Assembly (NCBI GenBank): GCA_030824725.1
Contig: JAPJRE010000116.1
Location: 1-10,490, forward strand
Source of the DNA: Sphingomonas sp.
Lineage (GTDB): Bacteria > Pseudomonadota > Alphaproteobacteria > Sphingomonadales > Sphingomonadaceae
Direction of reading: 5' to 3'
Length of the DNA stretch: 10,490 nucleotides
The notes below the pieces were generated by a model. It was not told where the DNA came from and made no database searches. It saw only the letters and a list, made by a program, of their open reading frames with translations. Both the position numbers and the translations under genes were made by a program. Positions 1 to 7,120 of the stretch are shown here, one piece after another; the first letter of the stretch is position 1, and every line of letters starts with the position of its first letter.

Positions 1-77
1 CCTCCACCACGCCCTGCGGGCGCGGTCCCCCTCCCCGAGCTTCGCCCGGGGAGGAATGATGCCGGGGAACTCCGCCC
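1..77. other. Region upstream of addA; possible end of an upstream gene
   Basis: No product is recognisable here. On the plus strand, one frame is open from base 1 to a TGA at 79-81 that overlaps the addA ATG (ATGA). A second frame is open to a TGA at 57-59. Alphaproteobacterial addA usually follows addB, so either frame could be the tail of addB and the ATGA overlap would suit translational coupling, but the residues (rich in Pro, Arg and Gly) do not let me recognise AddB. The hairpin at 30-54 argues instead that part of this is non-coding. Confidence 0.25.
30..54. repeat. GC-rich hairpin just before addA
   Basis: CCTCCCCG at 30-37 pairs perfectly with CGGGGAGG at 47-54 around a 9-base loop. 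No T-run follows, so it is not a standard intrinsic terminator. It resembles the CCCTCCC/GGGAGGG palindromes after trxA and after secA in this window. Confidence 0.55.
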
Positions 78-3000
78 ATGAGCCGCAGCCCCGCCAAGCT
101 CCACCCGCTGAAGGGCAACCAGAAGCGCGCCAGCGATCCCTCGCGGCATATTTGGCTGTCGGCCTCCGCCGGCACCGGCAAGACGCAGGTGCTTGCCGCG
201 CGGGTGTGGCGGCTGCTGCTCGCGGGTACCGATCCCTCGGCGATCCTGTGCCTCACCTTCACCAAGGCGGGCGCGGCCGAGATGTCCGAGCGGATCACCG
301 GGCGGCTGGCCTATTGGGTGCGCGCCAAGGACGAGGAACTGGCTGCCGATCTCGCCGCGCTGGGCGAGAGCATCGGCCCGGAGAGCCGGGCCGCCGCGCG
401 GACCCTGTTCGCCAAGGTGCTGGATGCCCCCGGCGGCGGCATCCGCATCCAGACGATCCACAGCTTCTGCCAGTCGCTGCTCGCCGCCTTTCCGATCGAG
501 GCGGGGCTGGTGCCCGGCTTCCGTCCGCTGGAAGCGCGCGAGGAGGCGGTGCTCGCCCGCGAGACGCTCGCCGAAATGCTGGTCGATGCCCGGCGGGAGG
601 GACGCGAGGGCGTGATCGAGGCGATCGGCGCGCTTTCCCTGCGGCTGGGCGAGGGCGGTGCGGAAGGCTTTCTGCAGGAATGTGCGCGGGCCGGCGAGGC
701 GCTGGAGGCGCTGCCGAGCGGCATCCAGCCCTGGCTGCGCCGCGCCTTCGATTTACCGCAGGGTGACATTCGAGAATCGCTCGCATCAAGCTGTGATGAC
801 GCTGTTTTCGATTTGCGAACGCTACGCGTTATCGCCGCTGCCAATGCGGCCTGGGGCACGGCGCGCGGGCTGGAGCGCGCGGACATCATCGCCGCTTGGC
901 TGGCACGATCCCCCGAGCAGCGGGCCGAGACGCTGGGCGATCTCCACCTCGTCTGGGCCACCGCCAAGGGCGATCCGCGCAGCTTCGCCAAGGGACAGGC
1001 GCCGCAGGAGCCCGACTATGCCGAGGCGGCGATGCGGCTGCACGGCCGCTGCGGCGCGTTGCTCGCAATGCGGGTACGCGCCGCCTATGTCGACCTGCTC
1101 GCACGCGGGCTGGAGGCAGGGCGCGACTATGCCCGTGCCTATACCGCCGCCAAGCGCCGGCTGGGCGCGGTCGACTTCGACGATCTGATCGGCCGCACCA
1201 TCGCGTTGCTCCGCCAGGAGGGCATGGGCGAATGGGTGCGCTTCAAGCTCGACCAGGTGACCGAGCATGTCCTGATCGACGAGGCGCAGGACACCAATCC
1301 GCGGCAATGGGCGATCGTCTCGGCGATGGCCGACGAGTTCTTCGCGGGCGAAGGCGCGCGCGGCGACCGGCTGCGCACGTTGTTCACGGTGGGCGATTAC
1401 AAGCAGGCGATCTTCGGCTTCCAGGGCACCGACCCGATCTTCTTCCAGGCGGCGTTCGAGCGGTTCAAGCAGCTGGCCAACTTCCGAGCGGACTATGAAG
1501 TCGAGGTGCGGGAGCTGGAATCGCTCTCGCTCACCCACAGCTTCCGCTCGACGCGCCCGGTGCTGGAGTTCGTCGATACCGCGCTGGGCCTGCTGCCCGA
1601 GCCCGGCATGGGGCCGATGAGCGACAGCGAGCCGCATGCCAGCGAAGTGCCGGGCCCCGGCACGGTGACCCTGTGGCCGCCGGTGATCGAGGGCGGCAGC
1701 GAGGCGGACGAAGAGGAGTGGATCGGCGACGCCACCCGCGCGCTCGCTGCCCGGATCGCCCGGCAGATCAAGGCCTGGGTAGGCAAGCTGCCGCTCGCCA
1801 GCAAAGGGCGGATGCTGGCCCCCGGCGACGTGATGGTGCTGGTCAAGCGGCGCGGCGAGCTGGCCTCGCTGATCGTCGCCCGGCTCTATGCCGAGGGCGT
1901 GCCGGTGGCCGGGGTCGACCGGCTGCGCTTGAACGCGCCGCTGGCGGTGCAGGACCTGCTCGCCGCGATCCGCTTCGCGCTCCAGCCCGAAGACGATCTG
2001 TCGCTGGCATCGCTGTTGGTCTCGCCGCTGATCGGCTGGAGCCAGGAAGAACTGATGGCCGCGGCGGTGCGCGAACGCGGCGGGCTGTGGCGGCACCTGC
2101 GCGAACGCCAGCCGGCGGAGAAGCTGGCGCCGCTTTATGATCTGTTGCGCCGCGCCGATCTCGCCACCCCCTATCGTTTTCTGGAGGAGATCCTGTCCGG
2201 GCCGATGCAGGGGCGGCGCAAGCTGTTGCTGCGGCTGGGCGAGGAGGCGCGCGACCCGATCGAGGAACTGCTCAACGCCGCGCTGACCTTCGAGACGCGG
2301 GCGACGCCGTCGCTCCAGCGGTTCCTTGACTGGTTCGATCGCGGCGATGTCGAGATCGTCCGCGATGCCGCGCAGCCACAGCCGGCGGTGCGGGTGATGA
2401 CCGCGCACGGCTCCAAGGGCCTGCAGGCGCCGCTGGTGATCCTGGCCGACGCGACGGTGGACCCGACGCGCAGCCCGCGCAGCTTCCTCAAATGGGCGCC
2501 GGATGGGGAGGACAAGTTCCCGATCTTCCGCCCTCGCAGCGCCGAGCGCGACGGGGCGCTGGCCGATGCGCTGGCCGAAGCGGATGCGCGCGAGCTGCAG
2601 GAGCATTGGCGGCTGTTCTACGTCGCCGCGACCCGTGCAGAGGAGCGGCTGGTAATCGCCGGTGCGCTCGGCCCCCAGGCCAAGGGCGAGCCGCCCAAGG
2701 CGAGCTGGTATGCCGCCAGCGCCGCCGCGCTCGACGCGCTTGGCGTGCCGCTGGACGAAGCCGGCGTGCGGGAGTTCCACGGTGTGGTCCCGCAGGCGCC
2801 GATCCGTCCTGTGGCGCCAGCCGCGGTCGTCGCAGCCGCGCCCGTGCCCGCGCTGCCCGGCTGGCTGCACACGCGTGCCCCGGAGGAAGCCCGCCCGCCG
2901 CGGCCGCTGGCGCCTTCGTCGCTAGGCGACGACCGGGTGGCCGATCCGCCCCCCGGTCCCGCGCTGCGCGCCGCTGCCGAGCGCGGGCGGCTGCTCCACG

Positions 3001-3479
3001 CGCTGTTCGAGCGTTTGCCCGGCGTCGCCCCGGACGCGCGGCGGTCGGCGGCCGATCGCTGGCTGGCGGGGGCGGGGGGACTCGCCGATGCTGCCGAGCG
3101 TACCGCGCTGATCGATGCGGCACTCGCGGTCACCGAGGATCCGCGCTTTGCCGAGCTGTTCGGGCCCGACGCGTTGGGCGAGGCGCCGATCGCCGCGGTC
3201 GTGGCGGACGGCGTGGTCGTCTCGGGCACCGTCGATCGGCTGGTGGTGACACCCGGGCGGGTTCGGGTGGTCGACTTCAAGACCGGTCGCCGCGCGCCGG
3301 GGTCGCTCGCCGAAGTGCCGCCCTATCACCTCCGCCAGATGGCGGCCTATGTCGCGGCGCTGCGGGTGATCTTCCCGGAGCGCGACGTGGAGGCGGCTTT
3401 GCTGTATTCCGCTGGTCCGGTGCTCTACGCATTGCCCGAGGCCCTTCTCGCCGCGCACAAGCCCGGCTACGTGGGGTAG
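78..3479 (+). CDS. addA: AddA: double-strand break repair helicase-nuclease
   Basis: This 1133-residue protein is the helicase-nuclease subunit of AddAB, the RecBCD-like enzyme that resects DNA ends for RecA-dependent repair. The UvrD/Rep-type superfamily 1 motifs appear in order: Walker A SASAGTGKT (28-36, Lys35), LTFTKAGAAEM just after it, DEAQD (401-405), GDYKQAI (439-445), LTHSFRS, MTAHGSKGL (774-782) and YVAATR (848-853). The C-terminal RecB-type PD-(D/E)XK nuclease shows His974, Asp1053 in GTVDRL, and Asp1066-Phe-Lys1068 in VDFKTGR, so the catalytic set looks intact. Length is normal for alphaproteobacterial AddA. ATG at 78 is the first start after an in-frame stop at 57-59, with a modest GGGGAA eight bases upstream. 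The partner AddB would be expected upstream, outside the window. trxA follows after 84 bases. Codons around 752-835 are locally less GC-rich, but the frame stays open. Confidence 0.96.
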   Translation: MSRSPAKLHPLKGNQKRASDPSRHIWLSASAGTGKTQVLAARVWRLLLAGTDPSAILCLTFTKAGAAEMSERITGRLAYWVRAKDEELAADLAALGESIGPESRAAARTLFAKVLDAPGGGIRIQTIHSFCQSLLAAFPIEAGLVPGFRPLEAREEAVLARETLAEMLVDARREGREGVIEAIGALSLRLGEGGAEGFLQECARAGEALEALPSGIQPWLRRAFDLPQGDIRESLASSCDDAVFDLRTLRVIAAANAAWGTARGLERADIIAAWLARSPEQRAETLGDLHLVWATAKGDPRSFAKGQAPQEPDYAEAAMRLHGRCGALLAMRVRAAYVDLLARGLEAGRDYARAYTAAKRRLGAVDFDDLIGRTIALLRQEGMGEWVRFKLDQVTEHVLIDEAQDTNPRQWAIVSAMADEFFAGEGARGDRLRTLFTVGDYKQAIFGFQGTDPIFFQAAFERFKQLANFRADYEVEVRELESLSLTHSFRSTRPVLEFVDTALGLLPEPGMGPMSDSEPHASEVPGPGTVTLWPPVIEGGSEADEEEWIGDATRALAARIARQIKAWVGKLPLASKGRMLAPGDVMVLVKRRGELASLIVARLYAEGVPVAGVDRLRLNAPLAVQDLLAAIRFALQPEDDLSLASLLVSPLIGWSQEELMAAAVRERGGLWRHLRERQPAEKLAPLYDLLRRADLATPYRFLEEILSGPMQGRRKLLLRLGEEARDPIEELLNAALTFETRATPSLQRFLDWFDRGDVEIVRDAAQPQPAVRVMTAHGSKGLQAPLVILADATVDPTRSPRSFLKWAPDGEDKFPIFRPRSAERDGALADALAEADARELQEHWRLFYVAATRAEERLVIAGALGPQAKGEPPKASWYAASAAALDALGVPLDEAGVREFHGVVPQAPIRPVAPAAVVAAAPVPALPGWLHTRAPEEARPPRPLAPSSLGDDRVADPPPGPALRAAAERGRLLHALFERLPGVAPDARRSAADRWLAGAGGLADAAERTALIDAALAVTEDPRFAELFGPDALGEAPIAAVVADGVVVSGTVDRLVVTPGRVRVVDFKTGRRAPGSLAEVPPYHLRQMAAYVAALRVIFPERDVEAALLYSAGPVLYALPEALLAAHKPGYVG

Positions 3480-3502
3480 GAGCAAAGCTTGGGGCTCTGC
3501 GC

Positions 3503-3531
3503 TTGAGCGATGGCCCCGGCGACCATAGATA
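3503..3531 (+). promoter_or_regulatory. Candidate promoter for trxA
   Basis: TTGAGC (3503-3508) and TAGATA (3526-3531) are separated by 17 bases in the gap between addA and trxA, upstream of the trxA ribosome-binding site. The match to the sigma-70 consensus is only moderate. If real, it would let trxA be expressed apart from addA, which is reasonable for an abundant housekeeping protein. Confidence 0.3.
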
Positions 3532-3563
3532 GCCGACCAACACGAAGTTCAGGAGATACCGAC

Positions 3564-3884
3564 ATGGCCACTGTGGCGACGACCGACGCCAATTTTGAAA
3601 CCGACGTGCTGCAGGCGGACAAGCCCGTCCTCGTCGATTTCTGGGCCGAATGGTGCGGCCCGTGCCGCATGATCGCCCCGGCGCTCGAAGAACTCGCCGA
3701 GGAGCTGGCGGACCAGGTGCAGATCGTGAAGATCAACATCGACGACAATCCCGATGCACCGACCAAGTACGGCGTGCGCGGCATCCCGACGATGATCCTG
3801 TTCAAGAACGGCCAGCAGGCCGCCACCCAGGTCGGCGCGCTGCCGAAGAGTGCGATCAAGCAGTGGATCGAACGCGAGATCTGA
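3564..3884 (+). CDS. trxA: Thioredoxin TrxA
   Basis: This is a 106-residue thioredoxin, a cytoplasmic dithiol oxidoreductase that reduces protein disulfides and is recharged by NADPH-dependent thioredoxin reductase. The active site WCGPC gives Cys31 and Cys34. The buried Asp25 in VDFWAEW and the cis-proline Pro75 in GIPTM are present, and the fold covers the whole protein. The reading frame is open upstream to 3510, but ATG 3564 is preferred: AGGAG at 3551-3555 lies eight bases before it, and the length then equals that of classical TrxA. There is no signal peptide. It may be read from its own promoter (3503-3531) and by read-through from addA, and it ends at a strong hairpin at 3899-3924. 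Confidence 0.97.
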   Translation: MATVATTDANFETDVLQADKPVLVDFWAEWCGPCRMIAPALEELAEELADQVQIVKINIDDNPDAPTKYGVRGIPTMILFKNGQQAATQVGALPKSAIKQWIEREI

Positions 3885-3898
3885 TCGCGTCACGCGTT

Positions 3899-3934
3899 CT
3901 CCCCTCCCATCCGCGGGAGGGGAGGAGCGTTTTT
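3899..3934 (+). terminator. Intrinsic terminator of trxA
   Basis: CTCCCCTCCC (3899-3908) and GGGAGGGGAG (3915-3924) form a perfect 10-bp stem with a 6-base loop, followed five bases later by TTTTT at 3930-3934. It sits between convergent genes. The T-run favours the plus strand (trxA), and its last base is within the stop codon of the minus-strand phosphatase gene. In the minus direction no T-run follows the stem. Confidence 0.75.
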
Positions 3935-4728
3935 CAGCCGAACAGCAATTCGGTAGCGCGGCGGCCCAGTTCGGGTGTCGAGGCCGCGATCAGCCCCACA
4001 CCCTTGCCGTCGATCCGATAGGGGCTGCCGTCCCAATGTGCGGCGTAGCCACCGGCTTCGCGCAGGAACAGCGCGCCGGGGGCGTGGTCCCACACCAGCG
4101 TGCGCGGGAACACGGCGACGTCGTTCTGTCCCAGCGCCAGGCGCGGGTAATTTTCCGCCGCGCAGCGCGGCATCGCCCATAGCTCGAAGTCCTGCGCGAA
4201 ACGCGCCACGCGATCAGTGTGTTCGGCGTCTGACTGGCCGACCTTCGATACCGACGCCAACGCGCGCGCCCCGTCGCTACGCCGTGCGTGGACGGGTGTC
4301 CCGTTCACAAATGCCCCGCCATCCAGCGTGGCATGGCACATCCGCTGCAACACGGGATCATAGATCCAGCCGGCCTGGAGGACCTCTGCTTCTGCGAGCG
4401 CGATCATGATTCCGAAGGGGGACTGGCCGGCAGCGAAATTGCCGGTGCCGTCGATCGGATCGATGATCCAGGCGCGGGCCGCGGTGGCGCGCGCCATCAG
4501 TGCCGGATCCGCCGCGCAGGCCTCCTCGCCGACGATCACGGCGTCAGGCGCGATCGCCGCCAGCCCCTCGCTCAGCCGCTCCTCGGCTTCGCGATCGGCG
4601 ATCGTCACCAGTTCGCCGGGGGTCTTTTCCAGCACTTCATCCGCGGCGAGGTTGCGGAAGCGCGGCAGCACCACCGTTTCGGCGACCTGCCGGATCAGCG
4701 CGGCGACGGCGTCGTGATGGGGGTGCAC
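3934..4728 (-). CDS. Inositol monophosphatase family protein
   Basis: The 264-residue product belongs to the metal-dependent, lithium-sensitive inositol monophosphatase family, cytoplasmic enzymes that hydrolyse small phosphomonoesters. In this numbering it has the metal ligands Glu68 (GEE), Asp90 and Asp93 in DPIDGTGN (90-97), and Asp214 in WDHAPG (213-218), plus Asp45 in the TIADREAE segment. The substrate cannot be read from sequence: inositol-1-phosphate, histidinol phosphate (HisN-type) and 3'-phosphoadenosine phosphates are all used by relatives. I chose GTG 4728, which lies four bases after the argJ stop and has CGGAG (4737-4741) eight bases upstream. ATGs at 4752 and 4770 are in frame and overlap argJ but lack a Shine-Dalgarno sequence. 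It is almost certainly co-transcribed with argJ. Family assignment is firm, the start moderately so. Confidence 0.9.
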   Translation of the reverse strand: MHPHHDAVAALIRQVAETVVLPRFRNLAADEVLEKTPGELVTIADREAEERLSEGLAAIAPDAVIVGEEACAADPALMARATAARAWIIDPIDGTGNFAAGQSPFGIMIALAEAEVLQAGWIYDPVLQRMCHATLDGGAFVNGTPVHARRSDGARALASVSKVGQSDAEHTDRVARFAQDFELWAMPRCAAENYPRLALGQNDVAVFPRTLVWDHAPGALFLREAGGYAAHWDGSPYRIDGKGVGLIAASTPELGRRATELLFG

Positions 4729-4732
4729 CGCA

Positions 4733-5959
4733 TCAGCTCCGATAATCGGCATTGATCGAGATATAGCCATGGGTCAGGTCGCAGGTCCAAACCGTGGCGC
4801 GGCCTTCCCCCAGGCCTAGATCGACGCCGATCTCCACTTCCTGGCCCTTGAGATGCGCGGCGACCGGCGCCTCGTCATAGCCTTCCACCGCCAGTCCGTC
4901 GCGCGCCACCTGGGTGGCGCCGAAGCGGATGGCGAGCCTGTCGCGCTCGGCGGGCTCGCCGGCCTTGCCGACCGCCATCACCACGCGGCCCCAATTGGCG
5001 TCCTCGCCGGCGATCGCGGTCTTAACCAGCGGCGAATTGGCGATCGACATCGCGATGCGGTGCGCGCTGCGGTCGCTCTCGGCGCCCTCGACGGTGATCG
5101 CGATCAGCTTCTGCGCGCCTTCGCCGTCGCGCACGACGAGCAGGGCGAGCTGGCGGCAGAGATCGGCGAGCGCGGCGCGGAAGGCATCGGCGCCGTCATT
5201 TTCGTCGCTGGTGAGCGGGGCATTCCCCGCTTTGCCGGTGGCGAAGGCGAGGACGGTGTCGCTGGTCGAGGTGTCGCCATCCACCGTGATGCACGAGAAG
5301 CTGGTGCCGTTCGCATCGCTCAGCGCCCGCTGGAGGAAGGCGGGATCGACGGCGGCGTCGGTGAAGACATAGCCGAGCATCGTCGCCATGTCCGGCGCGA
5401 TCATGCCCGAGCCCTTGATGATCCCCGCCAGCGTCACCGTGCGGCCGTCGACCACCGCGGTGGTCACCGCGCCCTTGGCGAAGGTGTCGGTGGTCATGAT
5501 CGTCGCGGCGGCATCTTCCCAGCTGCACGGCGCGGCGGCGTAGGCGGCATCCAGCCCGGCCTCGGCCTTGTCGATCGGCAGCGGCACGCCGATCACGCCG
5601 GTCGAGGAGACGAACACGTCGGAGGGATCGCAGCCGAGATGCTGGGCGGTGCGGGCGGCGATCGCCTCCACCGCCGCGCGGCCGCGATTGCCGGTGAAGG
5701 CGTTGGAATTGCCCGCATTCACCACCAGCGCGCGCGCCTTGCCGAGCACCAGTGCCTTGCGGCACCATTCCACCTCGGGCGAGGGGCATTTGCTGCTGGT
5801 CAGCACCCCCGCGACGCTGGTGCCTTCGTCGAGCGTGACGAAGGTGAGGTCGCAGCGATCCCAGTTCTTGTACCGCGCCCGCGCGACGCGCAGGCTGACG
5901 CCGGGGATCGCGGGCAGGGCGGGGAAGGGCAGCGCGAGCGGGGAGGTGCTGGTGGACAA
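4733..5959 (-). CDS. argJ: ArgJ: bifunctional ornithine/glutamate N-acetyltransferase
   Basis: ArgJ moves the acetyl group from N-acetylornithine to glutamate, releasing ornithine and recycling the acetyl group in cytoplasmic arginine biosynthesis; many members also make N-acetylglutamate from acetyl-CoA. The 408-residue protein carries the autocleavage signature KGSGMIAPDMATML. The precursor should split between Ala192 and Thr193, and Thr193 becomes the nucleophile at the start of the beta chain. Other family segments are VVNAGNSNAFTG, SSTGVIG and, near the end, ITVDGDTSTSD followed later by EDANWGR. Length is typical. TTG 5959 is chosen because GGAGG (5967-5971) lies seven bases upstream and homologous sequence begins right after; an upstream TTG at 6010 adds an unlikely basic leader. 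The phosphatase gene follows in the same transcript. Whether it also accepts acetyl-CoA cannot be told from sequence. I found no convincing promoter of its own. Confidence 0.96.
   Translation of the reverse strand: MSTSTSPLALPFPALPAIPGVSLRVARARYKNWDRCDLTFVTLDEGTSVAGVLTSSKCPSPEVEWCRKALVLGKARALVVNAGNSNAFTGNRGRAAVEAIAARTAQHLGCDPSDVFVSSTGVIGVPLPIDKAEAGLDAAYAAAPCSWEDAAATIMTTDTFAKGAVTTAVVDGRTVTLAGIIKGSGMIAPDMATMLGYVFTDAAVDPAFLQRALSDANGTSFSCITVDGDTSTSDTVLAFATGKAGNAPLTSDENDGADAFRAALADLCRQLALLVVRDGEGAQKLIAITVEGAESDRSAHRIAMSIANSPLVKTAIAGEDANWGRVVMAVGKAGEPAERDRLAIRFGATQVARDGLAVEGYDEAPVAAHLKGQEVEIGVDLGLGEGRATVWTCDLTHGYISINADYRS
4737..4741 (-). promoter_or_regulatory. Ribosome-binding site deciding the phosphatase start
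   Basis: CGGAG on the minus strand, inside the last codons of argJ, is eight bases before GTG 4728. The in-frame ATGs at 4752 and 4770 have no comparable site, so translation of the phosphatase probably restarts right after argJ ends. Confidence 0.5.
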
Positions 5960-5980
5960 GGGGAAGCCTCCGGTTAGAAT
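5953..5980 (+). promoter_or_regulatory. Sigma-70-like promoter for the TonB-C gene
   Basis: TGGACA (5953-5958) matches TTGACA at five of six bases, and TAGAAT (5975-5980) matches TATAAT at five of six, with a 16-base spacer. Transcription would begin near 5987, leaving a 5' leader of about 12 bases to ATG 5999 or 30 bases to ATG 6017. The element lies over the argJ start codon (5957-5959) and its Shine-Dalgarno site on the other strand. Confidence 0.5.
5967..5971 (-). promoter_or_regulatory. Ribosome-binding site deciding the argJ TTG start
   Basis: GGAGG read on the minus strand ends seven bases before TTG 5959. It is the best Shine-Dalgarno match near the gene and selects TTG over the alternative at 6010. 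Confidence 0.65.
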
Positions 5981-5998
5981 GCGGCGCGTGCTTCGTGC

Positions 5999-6847
5999 AT
6001 GGGGGGGCAAAGATCAATGTTTTTGGTGATGGCGCTGCTCGCGGCGCAGGCGGCAGGCAATGAAGGCATAGCAACGCCCGCGCGCCCGCGTACCCCGCCG
6101 GAATCTTGGATAACGGCCGACGATTACCCCCAAGCTGCTCTTCGCGACGGCAAACATGGGCGTGTCGCCTACCAACTCGTGGTCGCGCCTGACGGCAAGG
6201 TCGCGAGCTGCGCGATCACAACATCCTCGGGTTCGGACTTGCTGGATCGCCAGACCTGCATCCTGATGGCTCGGCGCGGGCGCTTCAGCCCCGCGCTGGA
6301 TGCACGTGGAGGGGCTGTTTTGGGGTCTTATGCAGGAGGGTTCACCTGGAACCTTGCTAAGGCGGAGCCAAGGACTGCCGACACGACGCCGCCCCGCGAC
6401 AATTATGCGCGGGAGGAGATTGAGCTGAACGCGGCTGGGGACTTCGTGGGATGTACGTTTCATCTCGCCAATCCACCCGTCGATATGCCGACGTGCAGGT
6501 CATCCGCAGCAGCTATCCCCACAGAGATTCGAACTCTGCTGGGCGATGCACATGGGCGCATTCTGCTGGTGCGGGAGTCGGTTACACTGGTGAACGGTGC
6601 AATGCCCGAACTGCGATATGGCAAAGGCAAGTACGTGCCTCGCACGTTGATTCGCGAAAGGATCACCTATGGATCGTCGGGTGCAATCATAAGGTGCTCG
6701 GCCGAGGCGCAGACCGGTGGAGCAGCGGCACCTTTCGTGCAAGGCCCGTGCGAACAGAGGCTTCCGCCGGCGCCGATCGGACCGGACGGCAAGGCCACGG
6801 GTGGAACAGTCACGGTCATCTTGGCGGTTTCGACCGTTGATATGTAA
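5999..6847 (+). CDS. Secreted TonB C-terminal-domain protein with extra C-terminal region
   Basis: The 282-residue product looks exported. An Arg5-containing start is followed by the hydrophobic stretch MFLVMALLAAQAA (7-19), with likely cleavage near Ala19-Gly20. Residues about 36-119 resemble a short TonB C-terminal domain: DDYPQAALRDGKHGRVAYQL, then Cys71 and Cys87 in SCAITTSSG and TCILMARRGRF, then SPALD and WNL. There is no long proline-rich spacer as in classical TonB. Residues about 134-282 form a second region I do not recognise, with Cys152/Cys166 and Cys232/Cys250. The six cysteines suggest three periplasmic disulfides. ATG 5999 gives the signal peptide a basic residue, but ATG 6017, behind a G-run, is also possible. 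Codon use is less GC-biased than in argJ or secA. Sphingomonads often annotate such proteins as energy transducer TonB; a real energy-transducing role is doubtful because a membrane anchor and linker are not evident. Confidence 0.75.
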   Translation: MGGQRSMFLVMALLAAQAAGNEGIATPARPRTPPESWITADDYPQAALRDGKHGRVAYQLVVAPDGKVASCAITTSSGSDLLDRQTCILMARRGRFSPALDARGGAVLGSYAGGFTWNLAKAEPRTADTTPPRDNYAREEIELNAAGDFVGCTFHLANPPVDMPTCRSSAAAIPTEIRTLLGDAHGRILLVRESVTLVNGAMPELRYGKGKYVPRTLIRERITYGSSGAIIRCSAEAQTGGAAAPFVQGPCEQRLPPAPIGPDGKATGGTVTVILAVSTVDM

Positions 6848-7120
6848 CTTCGGTGGCTGTTGTGCGAGTCCCCACTGCGTCGGCGCCTCCCGAGCTTTGT
6901 GACGGCGTTCCGGAGACCTTCAAAGGCGAACATTGGCCACGAAAGGAAAGGAAGGGCGGTTTCCTCGGAGCGCAGTGAGCTGGAAATCACGAAAAGATCT
7001 GCCCTGAACGAGGACCGGCACGCGCAGCTTTTGATTAGACGAACCGTGCGTCGATCCCTATGTGTCGTGCGTTGCCGCCCGTCGGTTGCGACATCACCAC
7101 CGTGTATCACAGGGTTTCGC
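6848..7120. other. Gene-poor, lower-GC stretch upstream of the secA region
   Basis: No supported gene. The plus frame that continues into the small gene at 7121 is open from 6860, but here it uses codons such as AGA, CGA, CTA and ACA that are scarce in the neighbours and encodes a patternless basic peptide. AGGAAA (6944-6949) can pair with TTTCCT (6960-6965), and TTTCC can instead pair with GGAAA about 20 bases downstream; either may be chance. Promoters for the small gene and secA are expected here, but I see none that is convincing: TTAGAC (7035-7040) and TATGTG (7059-7064) with 18 bases between are the best, and weak. Confidence 0.4.

Noticed and set aside
822..2870. Long minus-strand open frame opposite addA (682 codons)
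   Set aside because: It mirrors high-GC codon structure of addA, which carries all helicase and nuclease motifs; the translation is low-complexity and rich in Arg, Gln and His with no domain.
4853..5977. Plus-strand open frame opposite argJ (374 codons)
   Set aside because: Shadow of argJ, which shows the diagnostic autocleavage signature; the shadow is Gly/Arg/His-rich without motifs.
6524..6545. GAGATTCGAACTC, resembling a tRNA T-arm
   Set aside because: No acceptor, D or anticodon arms can be laid around it, and it lies within the intact TonB-C reading frame.
6860..7120. N-terminal extension of the small gene before secA (would give 173 residues)
   Set aside because: Codon use in this part is unlike that after 7121, the start would be a TTG without a ribosome-binding site, and the peptide would place the hydrophobic segment in the middle.
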